Assembly: GCF_031877795.1 (NCBI RefSeq)
Contig: NC_133933.1
Span: forward strand, 94,385,552-94,449,551
Source of the DNA: Strix aluco
Taxonomy: Eukaryota > Chordata > Aves > Strigiformes > Strigidae
Direction: 5' to 3'
DNA: 64,000 bases
Made by a program: the position numbers and the translations under genes. How positions within the stretch are numbered: position 1 is the first letter of the stretch; the number at the start of each line of letters is the position of its first letter. Of the stretch, positions 1 to 12,260 are shown piece by piece. Below the pieces are notes generated by a model, which saw nothing but the letters and a program-made list of their open reading frames with translations, was not told the origin of the DNA and did no database searches.

Positions 1-3000
1 TGACAATATATAGAGCATCCTGGAGGTGCCCAATGCTTTTCTTTAATTCACCATGAAGAGCAGCCTCTAGACAGTGTAACAAATGCATTAAGTATTAATG
101 TTTTACAGTAATCAACAGATTTATGAACCCAGCTGGATCAGTTTTTGTTATTATCAGCATTTCTCACAGGATAGCTTCAAAACTTACATTTTGAATGAGT
201 TGACAGCTATTACCTTGTGCAAGTTTTTTTTCTTCTTTCATTTTTATCTAAATCCTTTATAAGGAGTATTGGGATTTATGTGTTTATCTTACTATAGAGA
301 ATTAAAATGTTGATATAATTGGGCATGGTGGATAGATCTAATGGGAAACAAAAAAAGTATTCTGATGTAAAATGGCTTGTGAAGGGATCACAGCTGTAGT
401 ACTTTGTCAGCCCCATTTGCTTACCTGCATGTAGAAAGTCTGACTAGCATTAGTGTATATGATTATATTATAAGCTGTATATATGTACATATAAACTATG
501 CACAAACACTATAAATACCTACTGCTGCATGATTTTAGTACACATGTTGGTAAAAAAGACCAATTAGACATGTTACAGAGTCACAGACTTGAACTTTTTC
601 CAGCAGCTGTAGTCTTACAGGGAGGCTGTCATGTCCCCCAGGAGGCAAAGGACAGCAAAGGAACACATACCTCTCTCCCTGCTTGGCATGGGCAGCTGTT
701 GATAGCCTGACTTCCTTATTCAGAAGCATTAATCTTTTCAGTACTCCTCTTGCAGCATGAGAGATGCATTGGGAGTATTCTCTCTTGTGTTGAGAGAAGA
801 AATTACCTTCCTACCAGTTTTTCAGGTGCATGAGGCAGATGCCTAGTGTTTCAGCTATATTGTTATAGGCATTGCTGTGCTCGCTGTCCATAGGTAAATA
901 CTGACAAGTGCCAGGTAAGCATGCTATAGAATGAATCACTGCCTTTAGAGTGACCAAGCACTCTGTTGAAGGTAACAGGATGACATTGGTTCATATGCTT
1001 TCAGGAAAAACTCCTGAAAACATTTTTATGGACTTTCATTACATACTTACATTTTGGGATCTGAGAAAAGAAATCATAGATGAAGTATCTGAGTTCACTG
1101 CAAAATTTTCTTTCTGCTTCCTTGGCTGATGGAAGAATAATAGTTTTGTTTATCTTCTGCCATCCTAGGCAGCTGGTAATTCCTATTCTCCTTTTTTCTC
1201 TAGATTGTTTTTTCCTTCTGCAGGACAGATTGGAACCACAAACCTAATCTCCTGCTTTATATCCTATGCAGCCACTTACAGGTGTGTGCATAGTGTCACC
1301 TTACAAAAATGGCAGTGTTTTACAGAGATATAAATTAGAAGGTACAAGCAGTACAAGCAATATAAAGAGAAGACAGGAGATAATCAAGTCCCAGGGAGAG
1401 AGAGAAACTATGTTTCAGTCTTATACCATCTGGACACAACTTTTCGTGAGTGCTTATGAGTTTAAAATATCTGTAGGTGCTGAGGCATCTGAAGGTTCAG
1501 CGGCATATGCCATTTTTATGTGAGGAGCAGCTGAGTCCCGGATCAGAGATTTACTAGCTGTTAAAGGGAGATACTCCTTAAGAGACTGGAGCAGACAGAT
1601 TAAGCTGCTTACTTCTCAGAAGCTGCCTTTATAAAAGAAGTTTTCTGTTATTTTCTTCCCCACCAGCCTGTCCTTTACATAAAGCTATGCCAGCTTTGGT
1701 GTTTGGCTGTGTTTGAGGACAGGGGAACTGTGGCTGTGCAAGGATATTGCCCGTACTGGTAATACAGAGCTTTTAGTTGGAAGGAGTTGAGAAAAAGATG
1801 GCTGTAATCTGCTCAGGCTGAAAAAGGCTGAGCACAAAGCTTTAATTCATGTAAAAAGCAGGCTCCAGAAAGAAAATGACCCTGAGGAGGGCTTGTAACA
1901 GTAATGTCCTACAGAGTAACCAGTGAATCATCACATCAACTGTATAATATCATTAAATCCCATCTATCTGGACCTGTTTATTAAAAAAAAAAATGTGTAT
2001 TGTGTCTCATCCCTTTCACAGCTGTGCAACACCAGTCACTTGAAAATTCCTCAGTGGGTCACTAATCTCAGAATACCACCTCTGTCTATCTTTTGCCCTA
2101 GCCTTGTTTTCACATGCTCTGGTGGGAGGATAGCATAATGCCACTTAGTATAAAGTGTGCCTGCACTGGTAAGAGTGTAATAAAGGTTTTGTTGAGCTGC
2201 CTTACAGCTGAGCCAAGACATAAGACAATGCTGAGGTGAGACATTGCTGCAAACTCTTTACTAAGGCAACTAGAAGGTAGACAAAAATAATTTCTCACAG
2301 GTCAGCTCATTAAGAATGTTACTGAAGTACAGGGAGAAACAGGCTCCTGAGTTACTTTTTTCCTTTCCTTTTCTCTTTTTTTGGGAGCTGAACCAAATTT
2401 GCTTAATGAGCTTTGGCATGAAAAATGATCTTTATTTCTTTCTTCCTACTATTTTCTATAAAAATAGAGCTGAGGGAGCAAGGAAGAGTACCTGGCAAAC
2501 AAATGGGTATGTTCAGAGAGAAACGATCATTAGTGGGGAATAAAAGGTGGCAAAATAACTCTTCCTTCTGTCCCCAACCCCTTCATCAAGATAAACCAAA
2601 TGTCAGGGCACAGTGGGGCTGGCGGTCAGAGTGGCAGGGGCTCCCCTGGTGTGGGCAGGGTCTCATAGCCAGGGATCCCACCACCCCAGCCAGCAAGCAG
2701 GGCAGGCCCCTGGGGTTTTCTTAACCATGTCATTGGTGGGTGAGCTGATATCCAGCACTTAGAGCTGAGAGTTGCCTCTGGTCTTTCTGTTTTTTAAAAA
2801 ACATTTTCATCTGTGAATTTTTCTCACCTAATCTTTTTCTGTACTATTTTGCAGGACAAGGAGTCTGTACTCTTGGTGGTCCTTATTACATTTACACTGT
2901 CATTATGTGAAGTGGCTGAAATAGAATTAGTATGGTGAGCCAGCTTGGAGCTTCTCAGCTGTCATAGTGATTTTGAAGTATTTTACCACTTACCTGGAAA

Positions 3001-6000
3001 ATGTTACATACCTCTGCTAAAACATCCGTTTGTGGTCTGGGCAGTATTATGCTATTCCAGTGTTACTGCTGATAAGAACAGTGTCGGAAGGGTGCTGTGA
3101 GCTGTGTCACAGGCTACGGTGTGGTCTGCAATATTTTCTTTGTTGGCAAAGCTGACCCACGAAATTCCTGCCTCTTCATCCTATCCTCTGCCTTAGATAT
3201 TCATTCCCATGTCTGTGCTGCAGTTTGCTCAGTTGGGCAGGTTTGAGACTCTGCTGAAAAAAAGATCTGGTCTGATCTGGGTTTAAAAGAGGAGTATTTC
3301 TGAAATCCACATCACTTAAGGACATAGTGTAGATCCAGTGATGTGGGTCTACAATATCATCACTGACCTGTGCAAATATCTACCAGCTTGGTAAAAACTT
3401 AATCCAATCCTGTATGTAATCTGCCCTCACAGGTTTATTCTGTTTAAAAAAAATTTTAAAAAGTGCCAAGCTGGTAAGACTGTTTTTCAAGAAGTAGCAG
3501 CCACATGTTCTGGAAGCAATTTACTGCTGACCAAACCCTCAGGCAGCAATAGCTAGGGAAGATGTATGCATGGTAAAAAAAGACTTTTAAAAATGAAAAA
3601 TGAATTAATGTCTCTGCATTTTTAACATCTTGAATTTCAAATACTACAGGTTTTATTTTATTTTTTGAAGTACTGAACATTCAGTGAATTGCCACTTACA
3701 GATTCTGAGTACGAGTCCTTTTATTTCCCTTCTAAATGATGTCAAATTAAAACAGTCTCGTGTTTGCTAAAAACAGCATCGAAATTACAGCAGAGTGTTA
3801 CTGCTTCTCATTTGGCACTTCAGGTCAGTCTCCCAGTTCTGCTAGCCTGCCTGAGCCTGAAAACAGTCCTGCTGCCTGCCGGTACCTTGGCAGGAGCTGA
3901 GCAGTATTTTGCACAAGGATAGCTGTTCAGATAACCACCAAACAAAACAAATGCAGGAGCGTGTGGACACATTCTGCGTCAGAAGGAGACCTGTACATGA
4001 CTAAGTGATGATTTCAGTTTTTCAAGGTCTAGAAATAGGATTGCAGATTTGCTGTAGTCCCAGTCAAATAGCTGGATGGAGTCCTCCTACTCCACACAAT
4101 ACCTTCAGGGTAATGGGAGACTTCTTATTTTCTTCCCTATTGGGAAAAGAAGGAGGAAGAATGGTCCGGCTTCTTGGTTCCTTTCTTAGAGGTTTCTCAG
4201 CTAAGCGAGGAAAGCATATATTCTCAGATAGGAGGACTTGGGCAAAACTAGGGAAGAACTAATACTTTTATCCTGGCCAAATTAAATAGAAATCTCACAT
4301 GCCACCTTCTCTCCCTAATTTTGATTCTACAATATTTGAATAGGCTTGTGATTAGATGAAAGAAATTCACTCTGTCTCTAAATGGTACCATAACTATTTA
4401 AACCAGCTAAATAGAAAATGAATGCATTTACTTGCGATAGTCTGAAAAGATTTTTCCCTGGTTCTACTTCAGGAAACTATACCATATTTACTAGAAATTT
4501 TAGCTTCTTCAGTTGCATTTTCCCCTCATGTTTTAAAAATAAGGCTTTCCAAAATGCTACTAACAAATACATCTTGACTTTTTAAAATTTGGTTTTCCTG
4601 AATACCTTCGGAGAAGCAGGATGAAAGAACAAATGTTTCTCGACAGTGTCATCTAGTGGCAAAATACGTACGAGGCCCTTGAGATAGAGCAGCAGCAGCT
4701 GAGCTACGCAGGACAGCTGGACAGCCACCTTTACACACTGATTAATGACTGATCCACGGATTTGTTCTTTTTTGGGAGGCCTCCCTGCAGGCGATTTGAG
4801 GACTTTTCCCATCCAGAACAGATAAGAGACTACTTCTAGCAGTTTGCACAGGAGATGATGAGGCCATCCATGTTGCTCTGGGGGAAGAGATCTGTGCTTT
4901 TAGATCAGTTGCTAAGAAAGATTTGCCCTTTGCACGCCTAAAAATACTGCCTGTGCAATGAAAACATAAAGGGACATCGGTATCTTCCAAGAAAGAAGCG
5001 TTCCTTAAGCTAGCCTGACACAGAAAGTCAAACTACATGAGCATAAGGACTATGAATTTGTGTTTTGTGGGGAACTGGTATAGTGAGTGGAGAAGAATGT
5101 GGTCTTAGCAGAGATAATAGGAACTATTCAACCACCAGGATATTTTAAAAAGACAAGAAAAAAAAAATCACATTTTTTTTTTCTTTTTCTGTTTTCCAAA
5201 TAGCTTCACTTTGCTTATGTTTGTGCTACTGTGTTCACTACATTCCAAAAATCCAGCCTGATGATGTGGATCATAATCTTGATTCGTCACCTGGCAGCAT
5301 GAGCTGTATCCTCTCAGCCAGAGGAGGAGAGAGGAGAATGTCTATAGACAGCACACATGGTTGCCCAGCAGCACTGAAGAGTTTAGAATGAATGTTAAGT
5401 ATAGGAGCTGGCTTGATTCTTGAGGGCAAACTTCAATGAAAAAGAGATACAACTATGAGTGCAGTGAGAAATGCTACAATTGTGTTCCTTGGGCTCCCTT
5501 TTCTGGAGGTCTTAGTCTCCGGCCCTAGAACCAGGTCACTGAATTTACTGTCTATTTGGAAAAGACAGCAGAAATGAGCTGAGTGGTTTTTGTACTACTG
5601 TTGTTCAATCCATGCTGTCTCACAGGCATTTATGATCTTTTGGCCTGCAGTTCTATTAAAACACCCCTTTGTACCTGCAGTCTGATACTGGGTGTTCACA
5701 CTGCAGCAACCAGTGCTGGTAGAGGAGACAGAAGTCCACTTCAGTCCTCATACCTGGAAGTAAAGAAAATTAAATAATTAATCAGAAACAATTACATCAA
5801 ACTTGGGATTACTTTATCAAAACTTACAAATCAGCAGAGTGTATGAAATCCATCAAATATTATGCATCCTCTTTGTGAAACCAGACCAAATCATACAAAT
5901 GATCATTTCCATCATGACTGCTAATCAATCACTACACCTAATTTTCTTTTCAATAAACTTTGAATAGCATATGAAGATGCAATTTTTTTATAATGGAAAA

Positions 6001-8408
6001 ATGCTCATAAATCTTCAGTATCCTAAAAGGCTATGACCATATTTCTATGGTGATAGGTCATAGAAAAATAGTATTCATGCCCATTGGAATGGCAGTTCAT
6101 CAATATGCTGCTGCTTGTCTTTTGCTATTAGAATCCTTAGCAGAAACTCAGACAGATGTATCAAAGTTCCTAGAATTAATGTTGAAAGCTATTAATCAAA
6201 ACCCCCGAAAGCTTTTATTTTTTAAAAATACTCTACACAGTCTATATATTCTGTCTGGAATGCAATGTACATATGCATGATCTTCTCAAAGTGGGCCTAA
6301 ATGATAGCTGGTAGGTTGGAATTACTCAAGAGAAAAAAATTAATCTTTTTGGTTTTTAAGGGGGTTTTATCCCCTTACAAATTGGCATATCTTTGTTTTA
6401 CAAATTGCAGAAAAAAAGACTTGACTTATGACTTTTATAGTTTCACTTGCATCTTCATTTGCAATTTCATCATACACTAAACCGAAATTGAATCTCAAAT
6501 TTTAAGTACTGAAATATTTACTGTTTCCTGCACAGCCTTTCATTCATAGGTTTCATCACACTTTAGATAGCCTTATTCCCCCCTATTTTGCAGGGGAGTA
6601 AATGGTCAGAAACACCTTCATATAAGGGACAATTTAAAGCAGGTAAGTTAAATTCCTGTTTTCAGCAGTCCTAGTTGAGCTTATTCTGATTCTGCATGGA
6701 GACAGACCATGCTGGGAGTGAGGAAGGATGAATATTCTCCACACTGCCTGATGCAACATTCAGCGAGCCCTGGCACGGCTGAGACTAGCTCAAGAGAACT
6801 GTCTTGAGTCCTGAGCCTGCACTTGACATGCTCCGCATGCGAAGAAAACTGCGGTGCTATAGTTTTTGTTGCAGAATTACTTTGCTAGCCCTGTGAGATG
6901 TTAACCAAACAATAAATACTGTGGTGTCATCTGAGTCTCAGCAGAGTTTTTAGACTGTAGATGGCACTGCAAGGTAAGTGCAAAGGTGTGTGTAGTAGCT
7001 GTGGAGATTTTATTCCCTTAAGGTTTTTTTTCTCCCAAACACTCTGAAATCTGTGTTTGGAAGATTAAAAAACCTCATGAGAGGTTACTAAGATCCAGAG
7101 AAGACCTAGAAAGAAGTAAGGTAAGGCAAGAAGAGACCTGTCTGAGGTGATGTAAATGGAATGCCATGCTGTCTTTGCCAAAACACCATTTAATGCAGGG
7201 CTATCCCATTCTGGGAACCGACACCTCCCACAACAGTGATGGATCACTGCAGAGATGAACAGGAGTGGTGACTCCAGCTGCTCCTGGCACCCCTGGGTCA
7301 CACAGCTGGAGCATGACAATCCAGGTCCCCAGACATCACTTCAGCTGGGCCATCAGCTCCTGCAGAGAGCGCACTGGTAGACTTGGAGAGACAGGCTGCA
7401 TCTCACTGTGCCCAGTGCTGTGAAGCGCACCCTGACTCACGGCACTCCGTATGGGATGTGGCAGTAGGTGGACACCCTCTGACACCCAGACTGGGTGCAG
7501 TGGGACTGTACTGTCAGCAGCAACCCTGAAGCCAGTATATCTGGCACTCAGTGCCAGAGAGGGTGTCAGGTGCCTCATTCAGGAATAGCACTGACATAGC
7601 CCAGATAGCTGCACCTGGGGATGAAATGGCCAGAAAAAATCAGCTCTACTTTAAACAGGATATTTACCTAGTCTTTACAAAAAGTTTTAAAAAATAACAA
7701 CCTCTTTTTTCCTATCATCAGAACAAGGCAAGAAAGGCAGTTCCTCTCTGTTTCCACAAGTCCAGAAGCTAAAACCAGATCCTCCATGACTCCTAACCAC
7801 CATGATCTTGCCTCTCCCCTGTCTGTGAGACTTCCACAAGACCCGCAGTGCTATTTGCAATGGCTATGGAGTCTGAGTTGTGCACTGGAAAGTCCTTAGG
7901 AAGCCCAAGAGAACATCCTTGATTCTCAGGTCTTTCCATCCATCCTCTCCCTTCTGTAGGAGGCTGATGCTCTGAGATAGCCTGCCCCCTTGCTCCTTCT
8001 ATTCAGGAAGATCAGGGTGGAAGATGTGCAGGAAAGACAGACCTCAGATCGAATTTTCTTGCTGCATTTATACAATAAACTTCCCACAGAATAAGAAAAC
8101 ACTTTGTTTAAAATGATACTCTTCTGCAAAATATTTCACATCACAACAGATAACACTTGTTTCACACATACTGTAGTTTCTGATTGTATTGAAGATTATA
8201 TTCCAGTCACTGAAAGTAACTGTCCCTTTACCAGTTCCCACAAATGATTGTTTTTAACTACGTAGAGTATGCAAATATAATTTTTGTTTTATGTATGTTG
8301 TGCCCTTTACCAGAGTTTTTTTCAATTTATTTTTTTTTTAAATACAGCAATTCTGTACAAATGTGGGACAATGCGTTCTCGTCACATACACCTCCTATCA
8401 CTGGTAAC
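1..8408. other. Intergenic, no gene recognised
   Basis: I see no coding region, RNA gene or clear transposon here. Open frames are short, lack family motifs and have no splice-site support. Two sub-regions differ from the background. About 2580-2720 and 7060-7600 are GC-richer, and about 5780-6290 is very AT-rich with many TAAT and ATTA cores. The stretch lies upstream of the IBTK promoter. In human the next gene on that side is TPBG (known, from memory), so distal regulatory sequence is possible but not shown. Confidence 0.6.
4645..4659 (-). promoter_or_regulatory. CTCF-like core (one mismatch)
   Basis: Read on the minus strand this is CCACTAGATGACACT. It matches the CTCF core CCASYAGRKGGCRSY except for one A in the GGC. 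The three bases before it (TTG) also fit the extended motif. It is a motif match only, and such cores occur by chance. Confidence 0.3.
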
Positions 8409-8938
8409 TGTGGCAGGTGCACCCGCCCAATGACAATAGGGCTTCTTGGATGCTGAAGTGTAGCAGCTCCTGATTGCCTTTTCTCTTGGGGCTTCACCGT
8501 AGTTGGGGCCTTTGGCCAACGGGAGCCGCTGTTGACTACAGGTCAGATTCAGCCTGGGTATAAATGGAGCTCCCTGGGGAGCCATTTTGAGTTTGTCCCC
8601 TGGAGCAGCACGGTGCAGTTGAGGACTCTCCCCTTGGGTAGGGACACCACCCAAGGAAACACCTCGAGGTGACTTGGGTGGAGACGCTGCCCTGAGCAGG
8701 TCCTCGAGGTTGAGAGCCCTTGCTTGTTAGATGAGTGATAGAGCATTTTGGGTTGTTGTTAAACCCTAGCAAGTGGTGCTTTGTTCTGTGGTTTGGGTTT
8801 TCATTAAACCCTAGGAAGTTGTTCTGTTCTCCTCTCACAGACGTTCGAACCTGTAACTTACAGAGAGCTAGTTAATTCTGTTAATAATAAATTTTTAATT
8901 TTTGGTTGTTGGTTGTTTATTTGAGAGCCTCCGTAACA
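8409..8938 (+). mobile_element. Solo LTR of an unidentified avian ERV
   Basis: A 530-bp unit starts with TGTGGCAGG and ends with CGTAACA, the TG...CA form of a retroviral LTR. It is flanked on both sides by GTAAC (8404-8408 and 8939-8943), a perfect 5-bp target-site duplication. Plus-strand promoter and 3'-end signals sit in LTR order: a TATA box (TATAAAT, 8559-8565) and, about 320 bp later, AATAAA (8886-8891). The element is GC-richer than its flanks. No internal retroviral sequence is joined to it, so it is best read as a solo LTR left by LTR-LTR recombination. It shows no obvious similarity to the LTRs of the neighbouring provirus. I could not name the family. Confidence 0.85.
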
Positions 8939-9168
8939 GTAACAAACTATCCTTTTTTGGTATCTGGACTACTATAATAACAGAAATATACTTTGGGCAT
9001 CAGAAATGCTCTCAGAGTCTAATTAGACAAGTTGGAAATCTTACGAGTTAAAGAAGAGATGTCAGAGTATCTGACATGACTATATGGAAGTGTTCCCAAT
9101 CTTGCCAGATAAAGAACCTGCTTTGCTGAAGCCATGGTTTGGGGAGTAAAGAGTCTTGGGTGCTCACC

Positions 9169-9981
9169 TGTAGTGCTAGGGCCTGAAAAAGGCCCTGAAA
9201 CAAAGTTGACGTCTAGATGAACCTCACAACCAAGCGTTATCCATTATTAGTATCTGTTAACTAGTAAAATCGGTATTACCATTAGTGTTTATTATTAATA
9301 TCTGATCATTAACGAAATATGTATGCTCACTAGTGAAAGATGGAGCTTAGACAAACTATAATCAGTAGTGAGGATGAAATGTTGTCAGAATGTATCCAAC
9401 TTTCCTTGTTTAGCCTTGTTCAAGGCTGAGAACCCAAGTGTTTGGCCTTGTTAGGAACTCCCTTGGTTCTCCTCGCCGAGCCCTGGCCAGGCTTTGGGTG
9501 GAATCCAACAGGAGGGTGAAACCAGATGTTTCCACTCAAATAAAAGTGCAAGTCATTCTGACTTGCTGATTTTTGGTATATAAGGCTGGACCCTCTTGCA
9601 GTGACTTTGGATGCCTCACCTATGGGTGGACGCACCGCATAGGACTTCCCACTTGCCAGGAATGGCTCTCCAAATCCTCGCTGTAACCGGGGCTCCCCAG
9701 AGACTGTGGATCTGGATGTTGGTAATGTATGCAAGTGGTGATGTATCTTTCTTAACCACTATTCTCTCCATCGTGTAGTAATGATTAGGCGCATTACCTT
9801 GCTTAACCTTATTTTCTGTAATTAACTGTATGTAGTAATAATTAAGTGTACTATTCTGTATTTTTCCTATTGCTTATTCTCTGTATTACTTGGTTATACT
9901 CTCTAATTATCAACAGTAAAATAAGCCTACTCTTTTCACTCTGGTGTCTGAGTTTAATTGGCATCCTTGATCAGCAAAACA
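9169..9981 (+). repeat. 5' LTR of the ERV-L-type provirus
   Basis: Begins TGTAGTGCTAGGG and ends CAAAACA, directly before the primer site. A TATA box (TATATAA, 9577-9583) marks a probable promoter. Compared with the 3' LTR, differences cluster near 9186-9192, 9600-9606 and 9636-9641, and the remainder is almost identical. No clear AATAAA lies downstream of the TATA box; the nearest is upstream, at about 9537-9542. Confidence 0.93.
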
Positions 9982-9986
9982 TAAAT

Positions 9987-10004
9987 TGGTGTCAGAAGTG
10001 GGAT
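9987..10004 (+). other. Primer-binding site, tRNA-Leu type
   Basis: TGGTGTCAGAAGTGGGAT starts five bases after the 5' LTR. It is complementary to the 3' end of a leucine tRNA (CCA end plus acceptor stem) with about one mismatch. Leucine priming gives the ERV-L group its name (known). Confidence 0.85.
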
Positions 10005-10013
10005 CTGAAAAAA

Positions 10014-11340
10014 ATGCCATTATTTAAAGTCAAAGCTAATGTGTCAATTCCACCTGACGTTCCAGAGTGGGAAGACCCTCCCTACAGCTCATTGGCCCGG
10101 GAGTGGGCTAAGGTCGGAGGACCGTGTGAGCAATGGGAGAGTCGGCTAAAGGGTGCCGAAGCATTGGATGTTTTAAATTGTATGACAAGAAAAAGGAAGA
10201 GAGACTACAAATTTAGGTAAACGAGGGTGGAGCTTGTTAACTGCATATAAGAACCAATACCAGAGTAAAGAGAGGCTGTTGTTGGAGAACTCCCAGAAGG
10301 AGCGACAGGTGTGTGATTTGCAGAGTCAGATTGTGATGTTGCAATGTCAGAATAAGTTACTTGCCGATAAGTTGAATACTTATCAGACTGTAGCCAAAAA
10401 AGCTGCAGTATGGGTTGCACAGTATAAGAAAAGGAGAGGACAAGTAAATTGTAAGAAAGTGCATGCAGTGATTGCAGAAGTGGGTGCACAGTGGGATCCC
10501 GATAGATGGGATGGTGATATTTGGGATTCTACAGATTCTGATGAGGCCGGTTCCCCAGATCAATTCATAGATGTGAAACCCGTGTGGAGGTGAAAGACAG
10601 AAGTAGATCCTAATAAAGGGCAATCTGTGAGGAAGGATGTGGTAGAGCATTACACTCAGCATGAAGTGAATGACATAACTGACAGATTTAAGCAGAGACC
10701 GGGAGAATCCCTGCTCTCTTGGACGGTGCATTTGCACCATCAGGGAGCAGCGGGGGTAACCCTAGACCCAGGGGATTCCAAGAAATTTTTGATTTTAAGT
10801 TCATATTCTTTTGTGCAAGATGTATTTCAGAATAATCATCAGGATACACACTTATTGGCTTTGGCAGCTCAGGGATGTAATACTAAGTATCCTATGGAGA
10901 ATGACTGGCCGGGATCTGAACGTCTGTGGTATACTTTATGAGATTGTATACAGTGGATGAAAGAGGAAGGGATGAAAGCGGCAGTTTTTGTAGGAGATGC
11001 TGACACTATGATGTGGCATCCTTTGTCTGTCACCATGAAGAATGAACTGATTAAAACCATTCCACCAGCATATAAAAATGTAATCATGACTCTTTTGATT
11101 AATGAGACAGGAAGTCCCCTTTGTAATGTGATAGAAAAAATACAGCAGCTGGGTGACCTTGGAGATTTGGGCCCCTGAGGGAGTGCAGGGAATCAAGATA
11201 CTCGAGACAGCCCTAAAGGCAGTGAAAACAGGATTTCTCATAAGGAAATATTTATGGCTTTGTTAAAAGACAGCATGTCTCGTGAAAAAAAATGACGGTG
11301 TTCCAACTAAAGAGCTGTGATGAATATATAAACAGAGAGG
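10014..11340 (+). pseudogene. ERV-L-type gag remnant
   Basis: The probable start ATG (10014) is nine bases after the primer site and opens with MPLFKVK. The frame is lost near 10.2 kb and resumes in another frame from about 10216. A Gln/Lys/Leu-rich stretch at about 10250-10420 looks like a coiled coil. A capsid-like portion follows, interrupted by TGA codons at 10591, 10939 and 11176 and lost beyond about 11290. Gag would form the virion core; this copy is dead. Assignment rests on position between the primer site and pol and on coiled-coil-then-capsid order, so exact domain limits are uncertain. Confidence 0.75.
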
Positions 11341-11544
11341 GCTGAATAAACCTAGCAAGAAAGTGAAAAATTCACAGGCTAAGGAGGCAGGGACAACTCA
11401 GCCTACGGAGCCCCTTCTCGAACCTCAACGGGACCCTTCATCTGTTCACGGAGGGCTCCCTGTGAGTGGATCAACGGTTCCGGGTGTGAGAGAGGATTTG
11501 GCACCGTTTTCTGACTTGTACCCTTTGCAGAAGCAAGGAAGGAA

Positions 11545-12260
11545 AAAGGTTTCTTTAGGTTTTTGGTGCAGGAAGCTGCCGGAGGCAGGAAACAGTTATA
11601 CACCCTTTGAGAAACAGCTGTTAGCATGTTATTGGGCGTTAATAGAAATGGAACAACTTACTATAGGGCATGAAGTGGCTCTCCATCCTAAAATACCTAT
11701 TATGCAATGAGTTAAAAGTTCTCTGAAACCCCACCGAATTAGGCATGCTCAGGAATTGAGTATCATAACGTGGAAACGATATATTCAGGACTGAGCCAAA
11801 GCAGAGGTGGGTGGAGCGAGTAGATGCTGCCCCCATGAGGGATCAAGAAGTAAATACCGATTTTGCAATCCCACAGAAATCCCCAGTGCAATGGGGAAAA
11901 ACTTTAGAACAGTTAACACCCTTTGAAAAAGAACATGCCTGATTCACCGATGGATCAGCTAAATATATAGGAGGGAAGAGGTTTTGGAAAGTGGTAGCTT
12001 ACCATCCTCATTCAGAGAAATTTTTAGAAACCATGGGAGAAGGGAAAAGCAGCCAATGTGCTGAATTATATGCAGCTTATATGGCTTTGAAACAAGAAGA
12101 TCTAGGAGAACGTAATTTATATACTGATTCTTGGTCAGTAGCTAATGGATTAGCCACCTGGCTGCCAACATGGGTAGCCAAAGATTGGAAAATATACTCC
12201 AAGGAAGTCTGGGGAAAGGAACTGTGGAAAGATATTTGTGAAACTGTGCCAAAGGACTAA
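11545..12260 (+). pseudogene. ERV-L-type pol: RT connection and RNase H remnant
   Basis: The segment begins inside the RT C-terminal (connection) region, shown by the YTPFEKQLLACYWAL stretch at about 11600-11640. It continues into an RNase H domain with all three acidic positions in one frame: Asp in FTDGSA (11949-11951), Glu in CAELYA (12063-12065) and Asp in YTDSW (12126-12128). RNase H degrades the RNA of RNA-DNA hybrids during reverse transcription. TGA codons at 11708, 11792 and 11940 and a frame change near 11800 break it, and the frame ends at TAA 12258-12260. The RT fingers, palm and catalytic aspartates are absent, so a deletion joins gag-side sequence to the connection region near 11.53-11.56 kb. 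Confidence 0.85.

Noticed and set aside
7065..7578. Minus-strand frames of 80-84 codons in a GC-richer patch
   Set aside because: No motif, no splicing support and no similarity to a known family.
9420..9734. 104-codon antisense frame present in both ERV-L LTRs (also 14419-14733)
   Set aside because: Its conservation follows from LTR identity. Composition is low-information and no family motif is seen. An antisense LTR gene is possible but unsupported.
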